DNA of 64,000 nucleotides from Marinirhabdus sp050859505 (GCF_050859505.1 NZ_CP193934.1:372001-436000); one strand, 5' to 3'; positions 53,440-62,397 are shown, numbered from the stretch's first letter. Notes: generated by a model from the sequence alone, not told the origin. Numbers and translations are program-made.

Positions 53440-54361
53440 TATCTGTGTCTTTAAATTTTGAAATCGTGCTTTTATCTGAAAAATTACTTTCAAATTCAAC
53501 GGCAGTATCCTGGCCTGAAAATTTGTAGGTTAGCATCTTATAATACAATTTAGCTGCTAAAAAATCTGAAGACTTATCTTCTGCTCTTGGCATTAATTCA
53601 ACGATATCAAAACCAACTACATTTTTTGCTTCAAATACTTGCTTTAGGAAATCCAACGTTTCGTACCAAAACAATCCACCTGGCTCTGGAGTTCCCGTAG
53701 AAGGCATAATGGAAGGATCTAATGCGTCCAAATCGAAAGTGATAAATACATTGTCTCCTAGGGCATCAATCACGTTATCCATCCAGTATTCATCTTGCGC
53801 CATATCATGCGCAAACCACGTTTTATCCTCGTCTAGCACCGTTGTTTCGGCTACATCCATACTACGAATTCCAACCTGAATTAAATTGGTAGTTTGGCTC
53901 GCTTCATATACCGCACAAGCGTGGTTACATTTGGAACCCTCATATTCTTTACGTAAATCGGCGTGGGCATCTATATGCAACACCGTTAGGTCGTCAAAAC
54001 ACTCGTTAAAAGCACGGATGGTTCCTATAGAAATACTATGTTCCCCGCCAAAAACGGTCACGAATTTATTACGCAGGATTAATTCCTTTGTTTGCTTGTG
54101 CACCTCAGCCACTACAGCCTCTGGAGAGCTGTTTTCAGTAATAGGTTCGGTTAAGTGAATACCTTGTTTATAGACTTCAGTCTGAGTTTCAATATCGTAC
54201 AGTTCCATATTTTCTGAAGCGTGTAAAAAAGCCTCTGGCCCTTTATCTGCTCCTTTTTGAAATGTACTTGTGCCGTCATAGGGCACAGGAATTAAAACTA
54301 TTTTTGAAGTTTCCAAGGCGGCATATTCTTGTGGAATGCCTGCGTATGTTTTGGTGTTCAT
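53429..54361 (-). CDS. speB: agmatinase
   Basis: 310 residues, usual for the arginase/agmatinase family. The manganese ligands are visible: GGEHSISIG (about 104-112), HIDAHADLR (about 131-139) and FDLDALDPSIMPSTGTPEPG (about 213-232). The enzyme hydrolyses agmatine to putrescine and urea in the cytoplasm. The gene is 8 bases after speA and overlaps the next gene by 11 bases, so the four genes are one translationally linked unit. No change in the metal-binding residues is seen. Confidence 0.93.
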   Translation of the reverse strand: MNTKTYAGIPQEYAALETSKIVLIPVPYDGTSTFQKGADKGPEAFLHASENMELYDIETQTEVYKQGIHLTEPITENSSPEAVVAEVHKQTKELILRNKFVTVFGGEHSISIGTIRAFNECFDDLTVLHIDAHADLRKEYEGSKCNHACAVYEASQTTNLIQVGIRSMDVAETTVLDEDKTWFAHDMAQDEYWMDNVIDALGDNVFITFDLDALDPSIMPSTGTPEPGGLFWYETLDFLKQVFEAKNVVGFDIVELMPRAEDKSSDFLAAKLYYKMLTYKFSGQDTAVEFESNFSDKSTISKFKDTDNDK

Positions 54362-54369
54362 TTTACTGA

Positions 54370-55818
54370 TTATTTATTTGATAATTCTGGTTGCTGTGTT
54401 TGTTTTTTTTCTTCAACAGGAACATTTTCGTAGCCTAAGATACCCAGAAGTTGTTCACTGGTTTGTTGTGCTGAAAAGAGTTTGTGTGTAATGTTTCCAT
54501 GCTCATCTTTATCTATTAAAACGTGTTTAGGACTTGGGATTAAGCAGTGTTGCAAGCCACCAAAGCCCCCAATAGATTCTTGATACGCTCCTGTATTAAA
54601 AAATCCGATATACAAAGGCTTTTCTTTTTTATACTTCGGCAAATAAATAGCGTTTGTATGTTGCTCACTGTTATAATAATCGTCACTATCGCAGGTGAGA
54701 CCTCCTAACAACACTCGCTCGTACTCATCATTCCAACGGTTAATGGCCATCATGATAAATCGTTTGCTAATAGCCCACGTATCTGGAAGTGTTGTAATAA
54801 AAGATGAATTAATCATGTTCCATTTTTCACGATCGTTCTGTTGCTTCTGGTACAGAATCTCATAAATGGCTCCACCACTTTCACCTACCGTAAAACTCCC
54901 AAACTCTGTAAAAATATTAGGTACTGGCACCTCAGCTTCGGCACAGGTAATGTTTATTTGGTTAATGATTTCATCAATCATATACTCATAATCATATTCA
55001 AATGCCATAGAATTTTTAATGGGGAATCCGCCACCAATGTTTAAGCTATCTAGACTAGGACAAATCTTCTTTAGTCTTGTATACACTTTTAAACATTTTA
55101 CCAATTCGTTCCAGTAATAGGCGTTATCACGAATACCTGTATTGATAAAAAAGTGAAGCATTTTAAGCTCTACCTTGTCATTATTTTTAATTTGTTCTTC
55201 GTAAAAGGGAATGATATTTTTGTAGCCTATTCCTAATCTTGAAGTGTAGAATTCAAATTTTGGCTCCTCTTCACTCGCAATACGAATTCCTACTTTAAAG
55301 TCGCCGTTAATTTCTTCTGAAAGCAACGAAATTTCTTCATAATTATCGATCACTGGGATACAATTCTCTTGGCCATTATTAATAAGCCGCGCTATGTTCT
55401 GAATATATTGATCACGTTTAAAACCATTACACACCACATAGGTTTGATTGGTAATTTTTCCTTCGGCTTTAAGCTTTTCAACAATATTAATATCGAATGC
55501 CGAAGAGGTTTCTATATGAATATCATTCTTTAACGCTTCATTCAAAACGTGTTTGAAATGAGAACTTTTTGTACAATAGCAATAATTGTAGGTTCCTTTA
55601 TAGTTGTTTTTTTCAATAGCTTCAGCAAACCATTTCTTAGCGCGCTGGATGTTATCTGAAATTTTTGGCAAGTAAGTAAACTTCAACGGTGCTCCGTATT
55701 CTTCCACTAAAGACATTAAATCGATATCATGAAAGGTGAGGGTATCTTCCTTTAAATTAAATTCTGCTTGCGGGAAATGATAGGTCTGATCTATAAGATC
55801 TATATACTTAGTATTCAT
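54370..55818 (-). CDS. speA: arginine decarboxylase (fold III, PLP)
   Basis: 482 residues from the ATG at 55818, shorter than the 630-660 residues of E. coli SpeA; it has only the alanine-racemase-like barrel and the C-terminal beta domain, as in the short Bacteroidota enzymes. The PLP-Lys region is YNYCYCTKSSHFKHV (about 79-93), IHIETSSAFDINIV follows, GGGFPIKNS (about 266) binds phosphate, and GLTCDSDDYY (about 376) gives the Cys-Asp catalytic loop of the partner subunit. It makes agmatine, the substrate of SpeB encoded next. First gene of the four-gene polyamine unit. Confidence 0.9.
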   Translation of the reverse strand: MNTKYIDLIDQTYHFPQAEFNLKEDTLTFHDIDLMSLVEEYGAPLKFTYLPKISDNIQRAKKWFAEAIEKNNYKGTYNYCYCTKSSHFKHVLNEALKNDIHIETSSAFDINIVEKLKAEGKITNQTYVVCNGFKRDQYIQNIARLINNGQENCIPVIDNYEEISLLSEEINGDFKVGIRIASEEEPKFEFYTSRLGIGYKNIIPFYEEQIKNNDKVELKMLHFFINTGIRDNAYYWNELVKCLKVYTRLKKICPSLDSLNIGGGFPIKNSMAFEYDYEYMIDEIINQINITCAEAEVPVPNIFTEFGSFTVGESGGAIYEILYQKQQNDREKWNMINSSFITTLPDTWAISKRFIMMAINRWNDEYERVLLGGLTCDSDDYYNSEQHTNAIYLPKYKKEKPLYIGFFNTGAYQESIGGFGGLQHCLIPSPKHVLIDKDEHGNITHKLFSAQQTSEQLLGILGYENVPVEEKKQTQQPELSNK

Positions 55819-56245
55819 TTTGTTTTTTTTGAAGGTATAAAAATAGAGAATAGCAATAGCGTTTCCACAGTAAAGATGCAGAATAACAATAATTTAACGC
55901 TAAAAACTATACACGGATGGGGTTGAGCCAATAGGCCAAACGGGATGCGATGCCCTTGGTTTTAATAACCGGACCTTCTATCTTAGGGGTAACGGAAGCT
56001 AGCTTTAAATTTCGGTGTTCCGCCTTGCGGAATTCTTTTGAGTATGACTTCCTAATCCCCAAAAGCCCAAACATATAAACTGGATTCAAATTGTTCAGCT
56101 AAAAACAGAGCAAATGTAATTTATTTTTTGAAGTGAATATTTTATTTCTGATAAATTTTAGCTTCAAATTTTAATTTTTTGTTTAACAAAATATTGCTGC
56201 TTTAAAACCTTTTCTCACTTAAATTTACAGTGTAAACACTACAAA
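55819..56245. other. 427-bp divergent spacer with a structured, GC-richer block
   Basis: Both sides are AT-rich. Between 55912 and 56076 a GC-richer block holds GGTTTTAATAACC (55958-55970), the palindrome AAGCTAGCTT (55996-56005) and TTCCGC-CTT-GCGGAA (56018-56032). A 60-codon frame on the minus strand within it does not look like a real protein. It may be a repeat element or a structured RNA. Confidence 0.5.
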
Positions 56246-57976
56246 GTGGCCAAAAAACTTAACCAATTAGAAGCAACTGCAATTTGCGGTAACGATATAA
56301 GCTCTTCTTGTCTATATGTTTCGGCGTTGGCTATTGGATATGCAGGGCAATATGCCTGGATTTCATTATTGATTGTCGCTGGCGTGCTGTTTTTATTTAG
56401 AAAAATATATGGTGAAGTTGTTGGCGCATTGCCTTTAAACGGCGGAGCCTACAACGCTTTATTAAATACCACCAAGAAATCTACGGCAGCCACAGCAGCA
56501 GCCTTAACCGTTTTGTCTTATATGGCAACTGCGGTAATTTCGGCAAGTGAAGCAATACACTATATAGCTGTTTTCTTTGAAGTTATCCCGGTTATTCCAG
56601 CTACAGTAATCCTATTATTGGTTTTTATGTGCCTAACCATAATGGGCATTGGCGAATCTTCTAAAGTGGCAATTGGCATCTTTATCTTTCATTTGGTTTC
56701 GCTCACCATACTTTGTGGCTTCTGTATCTTTTATTTTTTCAACAATGGTTTTGATGTGCTTATTTCAAATTTTGAAACACCCGTAGAAGGCAGTATTACT
56801 ATGGCGTTGTTTTTTGGTTTTAGCGCCGCGATGTTAGGCATAAGCGGTTTTGAAAGTTCGGCCAATTATGTGGAAGAACAGAAAAAGGGAGTGTTTCCAA
56901 AAACCCTTCGGAATATGTGGATTGTGGTGAGTGTTTTTAATCCGCTTATTGCTTTTCTGGCCTTGGCGATTATTCCTATTCCCACAGTTACCGCAAATCA
57001 GGAAGCGCTCTTGTCTTTTATGGGGGAAACATCGGCTGGGAATTGGTTATCCATCTTGATAGGAGTGGATGCTGCTTTAGTACTAAGCGGCGCTGTACTT
57101 ACTAGTTTTATTGGCGTTGGCGGACTTATGGAACGCATGACATTGGATAGGATTTTACCAAAACCATTAGTAAAGAAAAGTTCGCGGAATACTTCGTATT
57201 TAATTTATGTACTGTTTTTTATACTTTGTGTTTCCATATTAATGATTACCTGGGGAGATCTTAAAAAACTGGCTGGCGTATATACCATTGCATTTTTATC
57301 GGTTATGGTATTATTTGGTGTAGGAAACATTTTGCTAAAACTAAAAAGATCAAGACTACCGCGCCCCGAACGTTCTTCTTGGATAGCATTAGTAGTAGCT
57401 ATAGCCGCCGTACTAGCTGCTATAGCAGGGAACATCCTATTAAATCCTACTTATTTTTCAATTTTCCTGAAGTATCTGGCACCTACGTTAATGGTCGTAT
57501 TCTTTATGTTGTATCGCACGCACATTATTAAAATTTTAATGCAGCTTACAAAAAAACTATTTCCAGAAAATAACAAGCTAACCTATTGGATTTACAGAAA
57601 CTCTCTCCTCAGATTAGAAAAACTAAACAACCAGCAATTTGTATTTTTCACCTACCATCATGATGTAGAAATGCTTAACAAGGTAATGCAGTATATAATG
57701 GAAAATGAACCTACCAAAAAGCTTAAAATTGTAAGCATCTTACATAGAGAAGAACACCTCAATAAAGAATTAGTGGCAGATATAGAAGTTTTGGACAGAG
57801 CCTACCCCAAAATTGCAGTCGAATTAATTGAAGAACTAGGAGATTTTACCCCAAGTAAAATAAGAGAGCTTTCTAAAAAATGGAACATCCCAACCAACTT
57901 TATGTTCATTGGAGCTCCAGGAAAAGATTTCCCTTACAGTATTGAGGAATTAGGAGAAGTACGTCTAATAATTTAA
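56246..57976 (+). CDS. APC superfamily amino-acid/polyamine permease
   Basis: 576 residues from a GTG at 56246 (KKLNQLEATAICGNDISSSC). Twelve membrane segments cover about residues 15-435; GGAYNALLNTTKKST (about 70) and FGFSAAMLGISGFESSANYVEE (about 196-217) are APC signatures. A C-terminal cytoplasmic part of about 130 residues (FVFFTYHHDVEMLNKVMQYI onward) is not part of the transporter core and may be a regulatory domain. The substrate is an amino acid or amine; its position opposite the speA operon hints at arginine or polyamine uptake, without proof. Confidence 0.85.
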   Translation: MAKKLNQLEATAICGNDISSSCLYVSALAIGYAGQYAWISLLIVAGVLFLFRKIYGEVVGALPLNGGAYNALLNTTKKSTAATAAALTVLSYMATAVISASEAIHYIAVFFEVIPVIPATVILLLVFMCLTIMGIGESSKVAIGIFIFHLVSLTILCGFCIFYFFNNGFDVLISNFETPVEGSITMALFFGFSAAMLGISGFESSANYVEEQKKGVFPKTLRNMWIVVSVFNPLIAFLALAIIPIPTVTANQEALLSFMGETSAGNWLSILIGVDAALVLSGAVLTSFIGVGGLMERMTLDRILPKPLVKKSSRNTSYLIYVLFFILCVSILMITWGDLKKLAGVYTIAFLSVMVLFGVGNILLKLKRSRLPRPERSSWIALVVAIAAVLAAIAGNILLNPTYFSIFLKYLAPTLMVVFFMLYRTHIIKILMQLTKKLFPENNKLTYWIYRNSLLRLEKLNNQQFVFFTYHHDVEMLNKVMQYIMENEPTKKLKIVSILHREEHLNKELVADIEVLDRAYPKIAVELIEELGDFTPSKIRELSKKWNIPTNFMFIGAPGKDFPYSIEELGEVRLII

Positions 57977-57988
57977 TTCTGCGTTCAG

Positions 57989-58942
57989 CTATAACATGGA
58001 GAATAACTCTACTTCACGCTTTGTTAAAACCTTCCAACGGCCTCTTGGTAAGTCTTTTTTGGTAAGGTGCGCAATAGTTACACAATCTACTTTTACCACG
58101 TTGTAGTTAAGATGTTCGAAAATAGTACGGATGACACTATTTCCCATGTTTTTAATTTTTAAACCTACTTCTTTTTTAGGAGCATTGTTAACATAGCTTA
58201 TTTCTTCTACAAATACTTTTTCACCACCAATTAGGATACCTTCTTTAATTTTATCCATGTCCGCAGCTTTTAGATTCTTGTCCAATTCTATATGAAACAA
58301 GCGCTCCATCCCTTTGCTATGAAGTTTCTTCACCAATGTATCATCATTAGTAAATAAAATTAATCCTGTTGCGTTTCTACCTAATCTTCCAACTGGCTTT
58401 ACATTTGCTGTGGTAGCGTTACTTATTAAATCCATTACCGTTAAACCCTTACTATCACTGGTAGTAGAGGCTACAGATTTTGGTTTATTTAAAAGAATAT
58501 ATGTGTCTAGTTCGGGTTTAATACGGCGACTATCAAAACGTACATCATCTTCATATTTCACTTTGTAACCCATCTCATTTACTACTTTACCATTTACGGT
58601 AACCAAGCCTGTTGCAATATAAGTATCTGCCTCACGACGGGAACATACGCCACTATTGGAAATATATTTATTTAAACGAATACCCTCTCGAACATCCCCT
58701 TTTTTCTTAGGTGTTTTGGCGCCTTTTTCTGTAGATTTTTTTGCAAGCGTCTCTTCCTTTTTCTTAGATATAGTTGTTTTCTTGTCTGTAGCTGGTCGCA
58801 CAGGAGCACTCCCTCTACCTGAAGGTTTAGCACGGTTCTCCCCTTTCATAGGCGCATTGCCACGTGCACTGCTCTTTCCTTTGCTGGTATTGTTTCCTCT
58901 TCCTGAAGTCTTACCTTTCTTGCTGTTGTCTTGTCTGCTCAT
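57989..58942 (-). CDS. RsuA/RluB-type pseudouridine synthase-like protein lacking the catalytic Asp
   Basis: 317 residues. An 85-residue basic, low-complexity head (SGRGNNTSKGKSSARGN and similar runs) precedes an S4 RNA-binding domain (IRLNKYISNSGVCSRREADT at about 87-106) and a pseudouridine-synthase domain. The catalytic motif, normally GRLDxxTxGL, reads GRLGRNATGLILFTND, with Gly (codon GGT) where the essential Asp should be. The rest of the fold (VLLNKPKS-like ILLNKPKSVAST, TNDDTLVKKLHS) is intact. It may bind rRNA without modifying it. The basic head is common in flavobacterial members. A 70-base leader with two hairpins precedes it. Confidence 0.82.
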   Translation of the reverse strand: MSRQDNSKKGKTSGRGNNTSKGKSSARGNAPMKGENRAKPSGRGSAPVRPATDKKTTISKKKEETLAKKSTEKGAKTPKKKGDVREGIRLNKYISNSGVCSRREADTYIATGLVTVNGKVVNEMGYKVKYEDDVRFDSRRIKPELDTYILLNKPKSVASTTSDSKGLTVMDLISNATTANVKPVGRLGRNATGLILFTNDDTLVKKLHSKGMERLFHIELDKNLKAADMDKIKEGILIGGEKVFVEEISYVNNAPKKEVGLKIKNMGNSVIRTIFEHLNYNVVKVDCVTIAHLTKKDLPRGRWKVLTKREVELFSML

Positions 58943-58950
58943 ATTTCGAC

Positions 58951-59021
58951 TCCGCTCAATATGCAGCGGCTTCCTTTTTAATACACTAAAAGTTAGTGTG
59001 TTGTTATTTTTTGCAAAGATA
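58951..59021 (-). promoter_or_regulatory. promoter and hairpin leader of the RsuA-like gene
   Basis: A -7-like TATCTTTG reads on the minus strand at 59021-59014, without a clear -33 TTG. The implied leader of about 65 bases contains ACACTAA-AAG-TTAGTGT (58983-58999) and a CCGCT/AGCGG pair (about 58952-58969). Confidence 0.35.
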
Positions 59022-59065
59022 CGGTATTATGTGCGAGCTACGAATGACGAAGTACGAAGATTTAA

Positions 59066-59190
59066 TCCCTCCCCAGAGAAGTCCCTCCCCAGCATCTTAT
59101 GCGCCTATCGGCTTTAAGATGCTGACCCTCCCGAAGAAGTCCCTCCACAACTTTTGTGAAAAACAAAAGTTGACCCTCCCGAAGGGAGGG
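59066..59190. repeat. tandem hairpin modules with CCCTCC borders
   Basis: Unit 1 (59078-59135): GAAGTCCCTCC, a CAGCATCTTA / TAAGATGCTG stem, ACCCTCCC. Unit 2 (59136-59190): GAAGTCCCTCC, a CAACTTTTG / CAAAAGTTG stem, ACCCTCCC, then CCCTCCC-GAA-GGGAGGG. Borders are the same, inner stems differ. A partial third border (CCCTCCCCAGA) precedes unit 1. Confidence 0.7.
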
Positions 59191-59229
59191 TACTAGCTTA
59201 ATTTGTTGAGAATTTTGGGGTTTGAGATT

Positions 59230-60192
59230 TTAATCTTTGTGATTTATTTCAACCGTAGACTGTCTTTCTGTATTTACTACCAACTTCGTTACGTCTGGTC
59301 GTGAGTAATGGCCTGCGGGATCGAAGTTTTGGCGTTCTTCGTAAATTCTGTTGAAATCCAGGGTGTGATATATGTTACCTGCTTTATTTACAACGGGTTC
59401 TACCAACCATTCGCCATTGGGACCTGCGATGCCACTGCCGCCATTGGCTAAGATTTTAGGTGCTTTTTCTAGAATTTTATCGAGGTGCGGAGTTTCCTTA
59501 GGAAAATCCTCCACTGTCATTAACGCCGAAACCGACAGCACATAACTCCTGCTCTCCCGGGCGATAAAACGGGTAATGTCTTTGGTGTTATTCAAACTGC
59601 CTGGCCACACAGCTATGTGTACATTTTCACCTTGCCCGTACAAAGCTGCTCTGGGCAAGGGCATCCAATTCTCCCAGCAATTAAGTCCGCCAAGGGTAAA
59701 CTCTTTTAATGGATGTACTTGCAAGCCATTCCCGTCGCCTGGCGCCCAGGTTAAACGCTCGTCGTAGGTAGGTTGTAGTTTACGGTGTACACTTTTAATT
59801 TCGCCTTTTTCATTAATATAGACCAAAGAAGCATATACACTGTGCCCACCCCGATCCAACGGACGTTCAATACAACCCAAATACACTGCTATCTCATGCA
59901 TTTTTGCCAAAGCGCAAACGCTATCCAAATCTCCCTTCTCTAAAGTCACGGCATTACGCACATAATGCGCGTGTAGTTCTTTATTCACTTTTGTATCCCA
60001 CTCCGCGCCGCCCGTAAGTGCCAACCAAAAAGGGTAACCAGGCAACAATCCTTCGCCAAAAACAATAAGCTCTGCCTTATTTTCTGCGGCTTCCTGGATT
60101 TGGATTTCTATTTTTTCCAACGTGGCTTGTTTGTCCAGCCATACGGGAGAGATTTGCGCGAGTGCGACTTTAAGAAGGTGCGATGTGTTCAT
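59230..60192 (-). CDS. nitrilase-type carbon-nitrogen hydrolase
   Basis: 320 residues, normal for nitrilases. The catalytic triad is in place: Glu in IVFGEGLLPGYPFW (about 49), Lys in VHRKLQPTYDERLTW (about 136) and Cys in GGLNCWENWMPLPR (about 170; the CWEN motif is typical of true nitrilases). It would turn a nitrile into acid and ammonia in the cytoplasm; the natural substrate is not known. It stands alone between the tandem hairpin region and a small secreted gene on the other strand. The sequence between Cys and Lys has the usual spacing, so no damage is seen. Confidence 0.88.
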   Translation of the reverse strand: MNTSHLLKVALAQISPVWLDKQATLEKIEIQIQEAAENKAELIVFGEGLLPGYPFWLALTGGAEWDTKVNKELHAHYVRNAVTLEKGDLDSVCALAKMHEIAVYLGCIERPLDRGGHSVYASLVYINEKGEIKSVHRKLQPTYDERLTWAPGDGNGLQVHPLKEFTLGGLNCWENWMPLPRAALYGQGENVHIAVWPGSLNNTKDITRFIARESRSYVLSVSALMTVEDFPKETPHLDKILEKAPKILANGGSGIAGPNGEWLVEPVVNKAGNIYHTLDFNRIYEERQNFDPAGHYSRPDVTKLVVNTERQSTVEINHKD

Positions 60193-60396
60193 AGGATAAA
60201 GTTAGTGTTATTTGGGGAACTGGTTATTAGTAAATTTTGTGTAAAAACTGGAGGCTTGCTTTAAATGAGAAGACCTACACGCATACGTTCCTCAATAAGA
60301 TCGCCGCTTCACTCATTCATCTGTTTGGTTAACTCACTATTCATTTTTATAAATTTCAGGCATTCCTATGTTTGGGTAAACAAAAACAATACTATT

Positions 60397-60798
60397 ATGA
60401 AAACACTTTCAAACTCAATGCAACAACACATGTCTAAAAATGTATGGGTATTAGCTTTTATTATGGCACTGTGCCTTTTTGCCAGTCCCATGAATGCTCA
60501 AAACGCAGAACGAACCGTCACGGGAGTGGTGACTAGTCTGGATGGTCCTTTATTAGGCGCGACTATTGTCCTAAAAGGAACCACAATTGGTGTAGCTACA
60601 AATGAATCGGGAGCCTTTATATTTCCGAAGCAACTGAAAGAAAACGATGTCTTAATCGTAAGCTACTTAGGATACAAAAATCGAGAAATTACAATCAATC
60701 AAGTTACATCGTTTATCGAACCGTTTTTGGAAGATAATCCTGTGTTACTTTATGGAGCCTTACGAACCGAAAAGACGCCAGGCACTCCTAATAAATAA
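60397..60798 (+). CDS. secreted carboxypeptidase-regulatory-like domain protein
   Basis: 133 residues from the ATG at 60397 (the frame upstream is only a chance extension). A signal peptide (VWVLAFIMALCLFASPMNAQ) precedes a single CarboxypepD_reg-like beta-sandwich: TVTGVVTSLDGPLLGATIVL, then GVATNESGAFIFPKQL and LIVSYLGYKNREI. This is the same domain that begins SusC proteins, here without plug or barrel. A 30-residue polar tail ends the protein. It lies 12 bases before the transglutaminase-like gene and is probably co-transcribed with it. The function is unknown; a binding or adaptor role fits. Confidence 0.75.
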   Translation: MKTLSNSMQQHMSKNVWVLAFIMALCLFASPMNAQNAERTVTGVVTSLDGPLLGATIVLKGTTIGVATNESGAFIFPKQLKENDVLIVSYLGYKNREITINQVTSFIEPFLEDNPVLLYGALRTEKTPGTPNK

Positions 60799-60810
60799 AA
60801 AGTCTCCACG

Positions 60811-61506
60811 ATGAGAACTATCTTTATTTTATTCTTCTTCATCTTTACACAGTTCTTACACGCTCAACAAAGTGATTTTAATAAAATCGATTTTCAGAAA
60901 GCAGATAAGATTGCAGAACGGTATAAAGGTGAAGAATTGTTTAATTTACCCATACTTGCGTTGCGATTAACCGCACAGTTAGATACTGAAGCAGAACGCT
61001 TTAGAGCCCTATATTATTGGGTAACACACAACATAAGGGGTGATTATACTTTAATGAAAATTAATGAGCAAACCCGCAGAAAACTAAACAATAATCCGTC
61101 TGCATTACACCAATGGAATAAACGGTACAAAAAGACAATCTTTACAACTTTACGGGAAGAAAAAAAGACTCTTTGTACTGGATATGCCTATCTACTTAAA
61201 GAGCTCGCAAACTTAGCAGGATTGGAGTGCGAGATTATTCACGGCTATGGCAAAAGTGATTTACTGAAATTTGAAATTACAGCTATTCCCAACCATTCTT
61301 GGAATGTCATAAAAATAGATGGTACGTGGTATTTGTGTGATGCTACCTGGTCCAGTGGTTTTATTAATATGGAAACCTATAGATTTGAATTTAAGTATAA
61401 CGATTCCTTCTTCTTGATGGAACCACTTGAGTTTGCAAAAACCCATAAACCAGTTGACAAGCAATGGACATTGCTCCAAGGGAATCATGAGTTAACTCCC
61501 CAATAA
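60811..61506 (+). CDS. secreted transglutaminase-like cysteine peptidase
   Basis: 231 residues with a signal peptide (TIFILFFFIFTQFLHAQ). The transglutaminase-like catalytic set is complete: Cys in KTLCTGYAYLLKELAN (about 122), His in PNHSWNVIK (about 160) and Asp in YLCDATWSSG (about 174). Such proteins are mostly peptidases in bacteria. The leader MKINEQTRRKLNNNP region is extra. It follows the small carboxypeptidase-regulatory-like protein by 12 bases, which suggests a two-gene secreted pair. The substrate is unknown. Confidence 0.85.
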   Translation: MRTIFILFFFIFTQFLHAQQSDFNKIDFQKADKIAERYKGEELFNLPILALRLTAQLDTEAERFRALYYWVTHNIRGDYTLMKINEQTRRKLNNNPSALHQWNKRYKKTIFTTLREEKKTLCTGYAYLLKELANLAGLECEIIHGYGKSDLLKFEITAIPNHSWNVIKIDGTWYLCDATWSSGFINMETYRFEFKYNDSFFLMEPLEFAKTHKPVDKQWTLLQGNHELTPQ

Positions 61507-61611
61507 AATTGAGTATCTAAAATATTTTGATGAACCCCTATCTTGAATGTTTGTAGTTGTTTAAGTTTTTTGATTAAAGTATCTTTACGGGATCGCCATG
61601 ATAATCAACTA

Positions 61612-61630
61612 TATAACGAGTTGTCAATAA
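61612..61630. repeat. short repeat before the 61.6-kb lipoprotein gene
   Basis: ATAACGAGTTGTCAATAAT reads as the complement of ATTGCCAACAACGATATAA-type sequence found after the next gene, with several mismatches; treated as a possible cassette border. Confidence 0.35.
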
Positions 61631-61639
61631 TTATAATTT

Positions 61640-62137
61640 ATGAAATTAATTAAACATTTCTTACTAATTACAATTCTTATAATCACCTCCTCTTGTTTTA
61701 CAAACAGATTAATTGAAAACCAAGATGAGGAATATCAAATAATCGAAAAAACACATACTATCAAACTAATTAATGTTGCGCAAAATGGCATGATGAATGA
61801 TGGTGGTTTGGGTTCGTACAGATATGTTAAAGAAGATTCATCAAATAAACCCGGAAAATTTTACAAAGCAACAATTATCATAAAAAATCTTACTGATACT
61901 ACCACAGATGTCAATCTTAAGAAAATTTTGCTGTGTAGTGAGGATAGAAAATGTTTAGAACCTTATGATTATCACATGAAATCAATTATTGATGGATACG
62001 TCAATGCCAATCTTAAATTAAAAGGTGGCAAAGAAAAAGGTAGGGAACTTTATTATGCGGGTCCTAAATCCTTCAATCCAAAATTTTTAATAAACACTGA
62101 ATCGGGAAAATTTATTGATTTTGATTACGAACAATAA
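61640..62137 (+). CDS. hypothetical lipoprotein
   Basis: 165 residues with lipobox IITSSC (Cys 19). The mature part is polar, with a central DGGLGSYRYVKEDSSNKPG stretch and IIIKNLTDTTTDVNLKKILL, and ends KFIDFDYEQ. I do not recognise a family. The gene is more AT-rich than its neighbours, is flanked by short repeat sequences on both sides, and has no operon partner, which fits a recently gained gene. It may be a member of the many small envelope lipoproteins of Bacteroidota with no known role. Confidence 0.65.
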   Translation: MKLIKHFLLITILIITSSCFTNRLIENQDEEYQIIEKTHTIKLINVAQNGMMNDGGLGSYRYVKEDSSNKPGKFYKATIIIKNLTDTTTDVNLKKILLCSEDRKCLEPYDYHMKSIIDGYVNANLKLKGGKEKGRELYYAGPKSFNPKFLINTESGKFIDFDYEQ

Positions 62138-62161
62138 CTATTGCCAACAACGATATAATCC

Positions 62162-62358
62162 AACGGGTCAGATTCGTCTTTCATTAAATTCCCTAACTTT
62201 ATAAAAAATTAGTACAGTGGATACCTACGTAGTGGCGAATCCAGTATTTTCCTCTTGTGAAAAACTCGTCGGAGACAGATGGCTGATTTGCACGCTGCGC
62301 TTCCAACGCTCAGCCGATGCAGCTACTCAAAACCCGCCGTATTTAATGCAGACCCGTT
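62162..62358. repeat. MITE-like element with AACGGGTC ends
   Basis: AACGGGTC (62162-62169) and GACCCGTT (62351-62358) are perfect inverse copies 181 bases apart, each followed by a CATTAAAT-like sequence (the left copy a few bases later). No coding frame is inside; an inner GGCTGA/TCAGCC pair is present. Confidence 0.55.
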
Positions 62359-62371
62359 AAATTAATTAGTC

Positions 62372-62386
62372 ATAACGAATCGTTAT
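62372..62386. repeat. 15-bp palindrome ATAACGA-A-TCGTTAT
   Basis: Perfect palindrome around a central A, 12 bases before the next start codon. Confidence 0.6.
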
Positions 62387-62397
62387 CAAATCACAAT

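Noticed and set aside
55907..56089. 60-codon minus-strand frame in the speA/permease spacer
   Set aside because: No signal, motif or gene-like codon pattern, and it coincides with a hairpin-rich block, so not called as a gene.
62138..62397. A true integron attC site
   Set aside because: Repeat pair too far apart (about 230 bases), no R'/R'' core GTTRRRY in order and no integron integrase in the window.
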